Source of the DNA: Patescibacteria group bacterium
Lineage (GTDB): Bacteria; Patescibacteria; Microgenomatia; Daviesbacterales; UBA10151
Direction: 5' to 3'
Assembly: GCA_023380995.1 (NCBI GenBank)
Contig: JAMCTD010000059.1
Span: 1-7,014 of the forward strand
DNA length: 7,014 bases
Positions 1 to 6,011 of the stretch are shown here, piece after piece. Numbering within the stretch: the stretch's first letter is position 1; the number at the start of each line of letters is the position of its first letter. Under the pieces are notes generated by a model that was not told the origin of the DNA, made no database searches, and saw nothing but the letters and a program-made list of their open reading frames with translations. The translations under genes were made by a program, and so were the position numbers.

Positions 1-3000
1 TGAAAAAGAATTTAGTTAGTGTCCTAATACTTGGGATACTAATCCTGGCTTTACCTTTAGGTATTACCCTCCTACAAAGACAACAAAATATTAAATCCAG
101 GGCCAATGTAGACCCTATTGTATTTTCAGGAGCAAATGTTGAACAAAGAAATGGTAATTGGGTTTCTTTAAAGCCCCAAATCTCGTTTGAGCTTACTTCT
201 CCTCTTGGTCCATCTGCTTCCAGGCTTGTGGAACTTAGAAATTCCTTTTTAGGACTTTTGGAGCAAAGATTGGTGAAGACAGTATATGCCAGTGATATTG
301 GAACAGCTTGTGATCCAGGCTCAGAGGGTACTGCCTGGTATGACTGCAGTCCCTCAACAGCCAGCACCTGCGCAGCTGATGCATGTGTTGGTATAGCCGA
401 GATTTGTAGAAATGGGGTTTGGCAGTATAATAGTCCTTCCGGGGCATCCGGTGAATGTACCACTCAGTGTCAAAATTGTACGCATAATTCTTCTGGTGGT
501 ACCGGAACAACTCCTGGTAGCGGTACTGTTAATGCTGGCGCTTGCGCAACAGCCCGCCAAGCATTAGTGCAAATGGGTGGACCTTTCCAAAATTCCACCT
601 GTGATGAGATAAAAAATAAGGTCTGTAATGATCCCACCCTTTTTGTTGCTCCAAATGCTACCAGAGATGCTCTTTGTGGTACGTCAGGGGGTACAACACC
701 TACTGGTTCAGCTGCCTGTGAAACAGCCCGCCAAGCATTAGTGCAAATGGGTGGACCTTTCCAAAATTCAACTTGTCAAGAAATCACCACAAAAGTCTGT
801 AATGACCCCACTTTATTTGTTGCTCCAAATGCTACCCGTGATGCTTTGTGTGGTACATCTGGTGGTACAGGAGGCAGCTCGGGTAGTTGTAGCAGTTTGG
901 GAGCTAATTCTGCTGGAACGGTTACTGGTTCTGTAGCCAGTTGTATAGCTTCGAAGATGTCTGGGGCAATTGATTATATTAAAAGCCAAGGGCATAGCGC
1001 TTGTAGTAACGAACAGATAGTAAATTATATGTGTAATGGTGGGGTAAGTTCTGCTAATCAATCAGAATGCCTTAATAACAAAAGTAGTTGTAGTGGAGGT
1101 GGGGGTACAACACCTACTGGTTCAGCTGCCTGTGAAACAGCCCGCCAAGCATTAGTGCAAATGGGTGGACCTTTCCAAAATTCAACTTGTCAAGAAATCA
1201 CCACAAAAGTCTGTAATGATCCTACCCTTTTTGTTGCACCAAGTTCTATCCGTGATGCTTTGTGTGGTACGTCAGGAGGCACAACTCCTGGTGGTGGTAC
1301 CTCAGTTGTTACTAAATGTGGTGATACTCCTTGGGCTACCATTGATTCTGAGCTTAGAAGTGCTGGTTATGGTGGTCCTTTTGACCATAGCTCAACAGAA
1401 CTAAATGTTTACAATGGCGTTAAGGTATGTGATGGTGGTAATACTACTCCCACTGATTCAGCTGCTTGCGCAACAGCCCGCCAAGTATTAGTTCAAATGG
1501 GTGGACCTTTCCAGACTTCAACTTGTGATGAAATAAAAAATAAGGTCTGTAATGATCCCACCCTTTTTGTTGCTCCAAATGCTACCAGAGATGCTCTTTG
1601 TGGTACGTCAACACCTGCTTCTGCAACTTGTAATTCCTTTTTACCTAATGGTTTATCAGATAGTGGTCAGGTTGGCCAAGGAGGAATTAAAATTTTCACA
1701 ACCTCTGATTATAGAGGAGGCAGAAGGTTGTTGGATATTAGCCGTACTCCTGCCAGTTCTACTATCCAGCCTTCCTTTACTAAAACCCCTAACAGTGCTT
1801 CAGACTTAGTTTTTGAACCGGCAACAGATGGCAGTGGCAACTATTTGGTTAACATTCCGGACAACAACAGTACTACTGCTGACAGTGAATATACTCTTTC
1901 TGCCAGCATTTCTTCAGGTAATACTTCGATAAATTGCATTCCCTTTGTGATCCGTGTTCCGAAGAAGGCGGCTGATACTGCTTGTTCAGCTGATATCAGT
2001 TCTACTGAGGCCAGGCTCAAGATTAATAACCAAGCCTGGACTACTAGCGGGACTATTGATTTAGGAGATAGTGTTTCTGCAGCAGGGTTTCATAATAACC
2101 AAACAGATTATTTTGCCAATGATATAGTTTTAATTGCTACCGGTCCTGAAGGTCCGCAAAGTCATATTGTTACTTTAAACAATAACAACAATAATGTTAC
2201 ATACACTCCTGATTTGCCAGGTAAGTATACGGTTACTGTTATGGTAACGGGTAAGACAGGTCAAAACTGTACAGGAACGGCATCTTTAACTGTTAATGCT
2301 GCGAAAGTTACGACCAAGTCTTACAGAATTGCAGAAAATCCGGCTGATTTGGCTACCGCTGCATGGAAGGATTATTCTGCTGATGGGATGGTTGTTGATT
2401 ATGATTTCAAAACTTCCGGCCAGAAATTTATTTTTGTGCAGTTTAAAGATTCCAGCGGTAAAGTTACCACCTTAAGTGATTGTCCAAAGTGTCAAGCTAG
2501 GATTAAGGTTTTAGGTGAGGATCCCAAGATTACGAGTTGTGCTTTAAGCTTTGAAGGCAATAACACAATAGTAAACTTGGTAGGGCGTAATTTCGGATCT
2601 GATAAAGGAGTTGTAAAAAGTAATGATTCGGATTTACCGGTGAAGCAATGGAGGGATGACGGAATCCAAATAGTTTGGCCAAATGCTCCCACAGGAGAAG
2701 GATTAGACCTTTCTGTTATAAATCCGGATGGTCAAAGCGGCCAAGGTCAGTGTAGCGCTCTTTCCCAAGTTGCTTTGGGAGCTAAAGTTATGTGTAGAGC
2801 CCCCTCCAGTTATCAGACAAATAATGTAGATTTGCAAATAGCGGGTGCTTTTGAAGGAGGCAAGGTAGTAAAACAAAAAGTGAGTATTGATCAGGAAGGA
2901 ATAATTCAGGGCTTCAATCAGAAGCTGGAAGAAGGTAAGCAGTATGTGCTGTCAGTAAAAGCTCCTAAAACTCTACGCAGGAATGTTGTATTTACAGCAC

Positions 3001-3407
3001 AAAACGCCACAACCAATATCCCTGATTTTGTTTTGCCTGTTGGGGATATTTTCCCGGTTGGCAATGGAGACGGTAAGATTAACAGCTTTGATCATGATGC
3101 ACTGGTACGCCAGTGGAACATTTCCGGAGATGCCACAGGCAGAAGCGCAGATTTCAACCAGGACGGTAAGGTAAACTCTCTTGATTGGTCTTGTATGAGA
3201 TCTTCTATGCTAGACAGCGCCAAAAATGGAGATGACCCGGAACCGGTTGCTGGTCTTGCTGCTTTATCAAAAATTGCTTCTCCAAGCTCATCTTTAAACT
3301 CAAATGCAGGCAGTTGCGAGTGTGATTTAGGAAATGTTGTCAGTAATGATTGTATCACTTCTAAAACCGCTACTTGCAATGGGAAATTTAGTTGTGTTTG
3401 CCGGTAA
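1..3407 (+). CDS. Large Cys-rich repeat surface protein with Ig-like, IPT/TIG-like and dockerin modules (first base of ATG outside window)
   Basis: The reading frame is open from base 1, and base 1 is the T of an ATG whose A lies just outside the window. The product is then 1135 residues. An internal GTG at 228 would give 1059 residues but would discard an N-terminus that reads KKNLVSVLILGILILALPLG, a basic start plus a hydrophobic segment (residues 2-25). The protein is therefore exported, either cleaved or N-anchored. Residues 104-162 hold an eight-Cys region. Residues 182-537 carry four 48-residue Cys repeats with Gly/Thr linkers and two decayed relatives. Ig-like regions follow (about 544-656 and 662-770), then a YRIAENP-type module (about 772-840), an IPT/TIG-like domain (841-918, with LVGRNFG and INPDGQ), a beta module (about 930-1013), a dockerin (1015-1073) and a six-Cys tail (1106-1134). 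The domain calls rest on motif reading. The repeats match no family I recognise. Two cohesin genes follow directly, so its likely role is as a dockerin-bearing partner on the cell surface. Ligand unknown. Confidence 0.88.
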   Translation, partial: KKNLVSVLILGILILALPLGITLLQRQQNIKSRANVDPIVFSGANVEQRNGNWVSLKPQISFELTSPLGPSASRLVELRNSFLGLLEQRLVKTVYASDIGTACDPGSEGTAWYDCSPSTASTCAADACVGIAEICRNGVWQYNSPSGASGECTTQCQNCTHNSSGGTGTTPGSGTVNAGACATARQALVQMGGPFQNSTCDEIKNKVCNDPTLFVAPNATRDALCGTSGGTTPTGSAACETARQALVQMGGPFQNSTCQEITTKVCNDPTLFVAPNATRDALCGTSGGTGGSSGSCSSLGANSAGTVTGSVASCIASKMSGAIDYIKSQGHSACSNEQIVNYMCNGGVSSANQSECLNNKSSCSGGGGTTPTGSAACETARQALVQMGGPFQNSTCQEITTKVCNDPTLFVAPSSIRDALCGTSGGTTPGGGTSVVTKCGDTPWATIDSELRSAGYGGPFDHSSTELNVYNGVKVCDGGNTTPTDSAACATARQVLVQMGGPFQTSTCDEIKNKVCNDPTLFVAPNATRDALCGTSTPASATCNSFLPNGLSDSGQVGQGGIKIFTTSDYRGGRRLLDISRTPASSTIQPSFTKTPNSASDLVFEPATDGSGNYLVNIPDNNSTTADSEYTLSASISSGNTSINCIPFVIRVPKKAADTACSADISSTEARLKINNQAWTTSGTIDLGDSVSAAGFHNNQTDYFANDIVLIATGPEGPQSHIVTLNNNNNNVTYTPDLPGKYTVTVMVTGKTGQNCTGTASLTVNAAKVTTKSYRIAENPADLATAAWKDYSADGMVVDYDFKTSGQKFIFVQFKDSSGKVTTLSDCPKCQARIKVLGEDPKITSCALSFEGNNTIVNLVGRNFGSDKGVVKSNDSDLPVKQWRDDGIQIVWPNAPTGEGLDLSVINPDGQSGQGQCSALSQVALGAKVMCRAPSSYQTNNVDLQIAGAFEGGKVVKQKVSIDQEGIIQGFNQKLEEGKQYVLSVKAPKTLRRNVVFTAQNATTNIPDFVLPVGDIFPVGNGDGKINSFDHDALVRQWNISGDATGRSADFNQDGKVNSLDWSCMRSSMLDSAKNGDDPEPVAGLAALSKIASPSSSLNSNAGSCECDLGNVVSNDCITSKTATCNGKFSCVCR
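543..686 (+). repeat. Cys repeat copy 1 (48 codons)
   Basis: Residues 182-229 of the large surface protein. Cysteines fall at repeat positions 1, 20, 28 and 45 (C-x18-C-x7-C-x16-C), with QMGGPFQNSTC in the middle and a CGTS end. The four Cys could make two disulfides in an exported protein. From 609 to 686 (78 bp) it is identical to copy 4 at 1533-1610. Confidence 0.95.
717..860 (+). repeat. Cys repeat copy 2 (48 codons)
   Basis: Same four-Cys pattern as copy 1, with QEITTK in place of DEIKNK between Cys 2 and Cys 3. Bases 687-805, covering the linker and the first two thirds of the repeat, are identical to 1101-1219 (119 bp exact match, offset 414). Confidence 0.95.
942..1091 (+). repeat. 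Decayed relative of the Cys repeat
   Basis: Residues 315-364. The spacing is C-x19-C-x9-C, then two further Cys. The stretch SACSNEQIVNYMCN lines up with STCDEIKNKVCN of the intact copies. The similarity is weak and lies mainly in Cys placement, so homology is inferred. It sits between copies 2 and 3 and may be an old member of the same family or an unrelated disulfide domain. Confidence 0.45.
1131..1274 (+). repeat. Cys repeat copy 3 (48 codons)
   Basis: Four Cys at the standard spacing. The first part is DNA-identical to copy 2. The last third has its own changes (APSSIRDALC instead of APNATRDALC), so the copy looks like a mosaic. Confidence 0.95.
1317..1430 (+). repeat. Decayed Cys repeat lacking the second Cys and the C-terminal third
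   Basis: Residues 440-477. It keeps an initial Cys, the GGPF core followed by a Ser-Ser-Thr-Glu stretch, and a terminal KVC, matching GGPFQNSTCDE...KVC of the intact copies. The second Cys is absent, and the segment stops at the third. This is a clearer relative than the one at 942-1091. Confidence 0.6.
1467..1610 (+). repeat. Cys repeat copy 4 (48 codons)
   Basis: Residues 490-537, with all four Cys in place. The last 78 bp are identical to copy 1. The first half has several point differences (QVLVQ, FQTSTC), so it is the most diverged of the four in that part. Confidence 0.95.
3042..3218 (+). other. Dockerin domain inside the large surface protein
   Basis: Two EF-hand-like calcium loops are visible. 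The second, DFNQDGKVNSLD (residues 1051-1062), has every expected ligand position. The first reads GNGDGKINSFD (1021-1031), with N1022, D1024 and D1031 in place, but the residue at loop position 1 is Val1020. The usual Gly-Asp pair (1015-1016) stands four residues further upstream than normal, so the loop either lost ligand 1 or carries an IFPVG insertion. Dockerins bind cohesins in a calcium-dependent way. Two cohesin genes lie just downstream. Confidence 0.85.
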
Positions 3408-3430
3408 GGTTAGTGTAATATAAATTTACT

Positions 3431-4066
3431 ATGGATGATATAAGCGTACAAATAGATAGGGATCAAAAAAAGGTTAAAAAGATATTTTCAGGCCCTAAAA
3501 TTATTTTTCTGCTTTTGGGGATAATTCTTTTGGCAGAAATAGTATATGCTTTAAAGGTTCTGACATTTAATACCCCTTCCCCTGCTCCGGTTAAATCTTT
3601 GGCAAAAAATACTGCCGTTTTAGAAAAACAAACACCTGGGAGAGTTTCCCTAAAAGCTTCCAGGGTAAATTTAGCCCCGGGAGAGGTAATTCCTATATCT
3701 GTAATGGTGGATACAGGTATGTATAAAATTAACGGAGCTGATTTAATAGTCCGTTTCGACCCCAAGATTTTAGAGGCTACATCAGCAAGTTTGGTTAAAG
3801 GAAAGATTTTTGATGAATATCCGCTGTCTTCCGTGGAAAATAAAAACGGTTTGATTGTTGTTTCCGGCGTGAGTAGTTTAGGGAATAATTTTAATGGTAT
3901 AGGGCAATTTGCCATAATCAATGTAAAAGCTAAGGCGGCCGGAAGAGCTTCTTTAACAGTAGATTATAAAGGTAAGGGTATAACTACGGATTCTAACTTA
4001 GTGGAGGCAAGCACATCAAAAGACATATTGGAAAATGTTGATAATCTGGAGCTGATAGTACAATGA
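3431..4066 (+). CDS. Membrane-anchored cohesin-domain protein
   Basis: 211 residues. The N-terminus is cytoplasmic and charged (residues 1-22, many Lys). One membrane helix (about 23-42, IIFLLLGIILLAEIVYAL) follows, then a Pro/Ser/Lys-rich spacer (about 46-68) and a cohesin-like beta-sandwich (about 70-211). Cohesin features are the opening PGEVIPISVMVDTG, the strand ADLIVRFDPKILEA, GKIFDEYP, the GLIVVSGVSS strand, and GIGQFAIINVKAKAAG. A signal-anchor with the cohesin outside is inferred. The gene starts 23 bp after the dockerin gene, without a recognisable Shine-Dalgarno, and its TGA overlaps the next start as ATGA, so the three genes are probably co-transcribed. The expected role is to hold a dockerin protein at the membrane. 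The actual partner is not shown. Confidence 0.85.
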   Translation: MDDISVQIDRDQKKVKKIFSGPKIIFLLLGIILLAEIVYALKVLTFNTPSPAPVKSLAKNTAVLEKQTPGRVSLKASRVNLAPGEVIPISVMVDTGMYKINGADLIVRFDPKILEATSASLVKGKIFDEYPLSSVENKNGLIVVSGVSSLGNNFNGIGQFAIINVKAKAAGRASLTVDYKGKGITTDSNLVEASTSKDILENVDNLELIVQ

Positions 4067-4881
4067 CCAGGTTGATAATCTTTTTTTTGGCCTTTAGCCT
4101 TGGAATTTTGGCTTTGCCCCAAATGGCCTCGGCATCTACTTTATCTTTAGATCCTGCAAATGGAACTTTTAACCAGGGTTGTACTTTTCCTGTGAATATT
4201 ATGGTGGATACTACAAATGCTGCAACAGGAGCTCAAACTCAAACAGATGGCACTGATGCAATATTGTTATATGTTCCTTCTGTGTTAGCCGGCCAAAGTA
4301 TTACAAACGGTACTATCTATCCGGATTTCCCGGGGAATAATATTGATAATACTGCCGGAAAGGTTACTATTTCAGGTTTGGCTTCTGTGAGTACGCCCTT
4401 TGCCGGTAAAGGTGTGCTTGCCACTGTAAATTTTACAGTAGCAAGTAATGCTCCTCCCGGAGCAACTCAGGTTAAGTTCGATTTTGATCCTGGAGCTAAG
4501 GATAAAACTACTGATTCTAATATTGTAGAGAGAGGCACTGTTGTTGATACATTAAATGCTGTATTTGATGGTAATTATATTATTGGGACCGGGCCTTGTG
4601 GTGCTGGGTCTATTGCAGCATCCCCTTCTCCGGGATCTACCTCAACAGCAACCTCAGGAAGCTCCGCTACGGGAACATCTACGGGGACATCAGGATCATC
4701 AACAGGAACATTCAAACCAGGAACGGGCGGAGGATCTGCCAGAGGGGGAGTAATTATTTCTACCCCTTCATCTGAATTTAAAACACTGCCTCCTGCCGGA
4801 TCTGAAAAACTAACCTTTACTTTGGCAATTGTTGGGAGCGCTTTAACAGTTTTAGGAATTTTAGGAATAGCGCTGCTATAA
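4063..4881 (+). CDS. Secreted cohesin-domain protein with C-terminal membrane anchor
   Basis: 272 residues. A signal peptide (1-24, cleavage likely after ASA) is followed by a cohesin-like domain (about 25-175: FPVNIMVDTT, DAILLYVPSVL, GKVTISGLAS, GKGVLATVNFTV). Cys40 and Cys179 could form a disulfide. Residues 180-240 are a Ser/Thr/Gly/Pro linker, typical of wall-spanning stalks. LPPAG (242-246) then precedes a hydrophobic helix (about 250-272) that ends the protein. This resembles a sortase signal with Ala for Thr, but no basic tail follows the helix, so it may simply be a C-terminal membrane anchor. It starts within the stop of the previous cohesin gene (ATGA), indicating translational coupling. 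It is the last gene of the apparent surface operon. Confidence 0.85.
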   Translation: MTRLIIFFLAFSLGILALPQMASASTLSLDPANGTFNQGCTFPVNIMVDTTNAATGAQTQTDGTDAILLYVPSVLAGQSITNGTIYPDFPGNNIDNTAGKVTISGLASVSTPFAGKGVLATVNFTVASNAPPGATQVKFDFDPGAKDKTTDSNIVERGTVVDTLNAVFDGNYIIGTGPCGAGSIAASPSPGSTSTATSGSSATGTSTGTSGSSTGTFKPGTGGGSARGGVIISTPSSEFKTLPPAGSEKLTFTLAIVGSALTVLGILGIALL

Positions 4882-4978
4882 ATTCAAAAATCAAAATGCA
4901 AAATTCAAAATTTAAAAGTTCTGCAAAGCAGAACTACCATACTTTTGACCTTTAACTTTTGAGTTTTAACTTATTTTG
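4882..4978. repeat. Heptamer array - hairpin - heptamer array filling the intergenic gap
   Basis: A-tracts begin at 4886, 4893, 4900, 4907 and 4914, exactly 7 bp apart (AAAANNN units). After a central hairpin, T-tract heptamers run at 4942 (CTTTTGA), 4949 (CCTTTAA), 4956 (CTTTTGA) and 4963 (GTTTTAA). The two arms are roughly reverse complements, so the whole is a long imperfect palindrome. It starts at the upstream stop codon and ends at the recombinase start codon. I read it as an interspersed palindromic repeat of the kind seen in CPR and cyanobacterial intergenic DNA. That comparison is from memory. Confidence 0.6.
4917..4935. other. Perfect 8-bp stem-loop at the centre of the heptamer element
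   Basis: AGTTCTGC pairs with GCAGAACT around an AAA loop. On the + strand no T-run follows, so it is a poor terminator for the cohesin operon. On the - strand it is followed by TTTAAATTTT, which is more terminator-like, but no gene on that strand obviously needs it here. Confidence 0.7.
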
Positions 4979-5947
4979 ATGACTTTGTCTCACCATATTA
5001 CTGATTTTTTAGAATATCTTGAGCTTGAACGCAATGCTTCTCAGCTTACCATTGAAAATTACGACCATTATTTAAAACGATTTTTAGAATTTATCCGTTC
5101 AACAGGTATGGGAGACAATGGTGATATTGATCCAAAAAAGATAGATTTGAATTTAGTCCGGAAGTACAGGCTGTACTTATCAAGGTGGGCAGATCCGAAA
5201 ACAAAAAAACCATTAAAAAGAGTTACACAAAATTATTTTATGATAGCGCTGCGGGCATTTTTAAGATATTTGGCCAGGATAGATGTTGAAACTTTATCTC
5301 CTGAAAAAGTTGAACTGGGAGAATCTGAGCCCAGCCCGCTTAAAGTTTTAGATGAGGCCCTGCTTAAGCAGCTTTTAGAATCCCCTGATATTACTGATAA
5401 GAGTGGGCTAAGAGACAGGGCAATTTTGGAAACACTTTTTTCCACGGGACTTCGTGTATCAGAGCTTGCTGCTTTAGACCGTGATACAATTCATCTGAAT
5501 AGACGTGAATTTGGGATAGTTGGTAAGGGAGAAAAAGAGCGGGTGGTTTTTTTATCTGACAGCGCTTGTGAGTTTTTGGATAAATACTTAAAAGCGCGCC
5601 AGGATACCTTTAAACCCCTTTTTATCCGTTTTCAGGGTAAGGTTGACCCGGAAAATAATGGAGAGTCAATGAGACTTACTACACGTTCAATTGAGCGGAC
5701 TGTAGAAAAGTATGTTAAAAAATTAGGTTTGTCTGTGAAGGCTACCCCTCACACTTTAAGGCACTCTTTTGCTACGGATTTATTGATTAATGGGGCTGAT
5801 ATCCGTTCTGTTCAGGAAATGCTTGGGCATTCTAATATCTCCACTACCCAAATTTACCGCGAAGCGGCAAGCTACGCTTATACTCACGTAACAAACACTC
5901 ACCTTAAGGATGTGCATAAGACTTTCCATTCGGGAAACAAAGAGTGA
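4979..5947 (+). CDS. XerC/XerD-type tyrosine recombinase with an insertion at the active-site tyrosine
   Basis: 322 residues from the ATG at 4979. A TTG directly before it could add one residue. The N-terminal SAM-like core-binding domain covers about residues 1-110 and the catalytic domain about 120-322. Catalytic residues are all visible: R159 (TGLRVSEL), K183 (GKGEKER), H258 and R261 (HTLRH), H284 (LGHSNIS) and the tyrosine. Xer proteins usually end TTQIYTHV. Here it reads TTQIY, eight extra residues (REAASYAY), then THV. Y293 has the canonical nine-residue distance from H284, while Y301 has the usual downstream context. The family cuts and rejoins DNA through a 3'-phosphotyrosine; likely jobs are chromosome dimer resolution at dif or element integration. 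No dif-like site was recognised here. No Shine-Dalgarno is visible; the start abuts the repeat element. The 3' end is duplicated downstream. Confidence 0.9.
   Translation: MTLSHHITDFLEYLELERNASQLTIENYDHYLKRFLEFIRSTGMGDNGDIDPKKIDLNLVRKYRLYLSRWADPKTKKPLKRVTQNYFMIALRAFLRYLARIDVETLSPEKVELGESEPSPLKVLDEALLKQLLESPDITDKSGLRDRAILETLFSTGLRVSELAALDRDTIHLNRREFGIVGKGEKERVVFLSDSACEFLDKYLKARQDTFKPLFIRFQGKVDPENNGESMRLTTRSIERTVEKYVKKLGLSVKATPHTLRHSFATDLLINGADIRSVQEMLGHSNISTTQIYREAASYAYTHVTNTHLKDVHKTFHSGNKE
5858..5881 (+). repeat. 24-bp GC-rich palindromic in-frame insertion in the recombinase gene
   Basis: Eight codons (REAASYAY) interrupt the conserved IYTHV motif. The core is GCGAAGC, loop GGCAA, GCTACGC: a 7-bp inverted repeat with one mismatch. 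Its GC content is well above the surrounding gene. Equivalent boundaries are 5855-5878, since both ends encode Tyr. It looks like a small palindromic element that kept the frame. Confidence 0.6.
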
Positions 5948-5949
5948 AA
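5917..5949 (+). repeat. 33-bp direct repeat, copy 1 (contains the recombinase stop codon)
   Basis: Begins TAAGACTTTCC and ends AAAGAGTGAAA, identical base for base to 5968-6000, 51 bp away. This copy encodes the last residues (KTFHSGNKE) and the TGA stop of the recombinase. Confidence 0.95.
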
Positions 5950-5968
5950 GTCTTGCGACTTTTGTCTT
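5946..5968 (+). terminator. Weak terminator-like hairpin after the recombinase gene
   Basis: AAAGTC (5947-5952), loop TTGC, GACTTT (5957-5962), then TGTCTT. The stem is only 6 bp and the T-run is broken, so termination activity is doubtful. It sits in the 64-bp gap between convergent genes, where a bidirectional terminator would be expected. Confidence 0.3.
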
Positions 5969-6000
5969 AAGACTTTCCATTCGGGAAACAAAGAGTGAAA
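5968..6000 (+). repeat. 33-bp direct repeat, copy 2 (noncoding)
   Basis: Exact copy of 5917-5949, lying after the recombinase stop and ending 12 bp before the stop of the convergent gene. The first copy's AAGACTTTC (5918-5926) and this copy's (5969-5977) can each pair with GAAAGTCTT at 5946-5954, giving two mutually exclusive 9-bp stems. Confidence 0.95.
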
Positions 6001-6011
6001 AATTATTAATA

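Noticed and set aside
228..230. Internal GTG as the start of the large surface protein
   Set aside because: The frame is open upstream to base 1 and encodes an export signal, so the GTG is an ordinary Val codon.
543..1610. Repeats as a CRISPR array
   Set aside because: Units are 144 bp, in frame, protein-coding, and separated by variable Gly/Thr linkers and coding segments, not uniform spacers.
3463..3921. 152-codon open frame on the - strand
   Set aside because: It lies wholly antisense to the membrane-anchored cohesin gene, shows no recognisable domain, and is a reading-frame shadow.
4917..4935. Rho-independent terminator for the cohesin operon
   Set aside because: The stem is good but is followed by ACCATAC, not a T-run, on the + strand.
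4976..4978. TTG as the recombinase start
   Set aside because: An ATG follows immediately at 4979 and no ribosome site favours either, so ATG is preferred.
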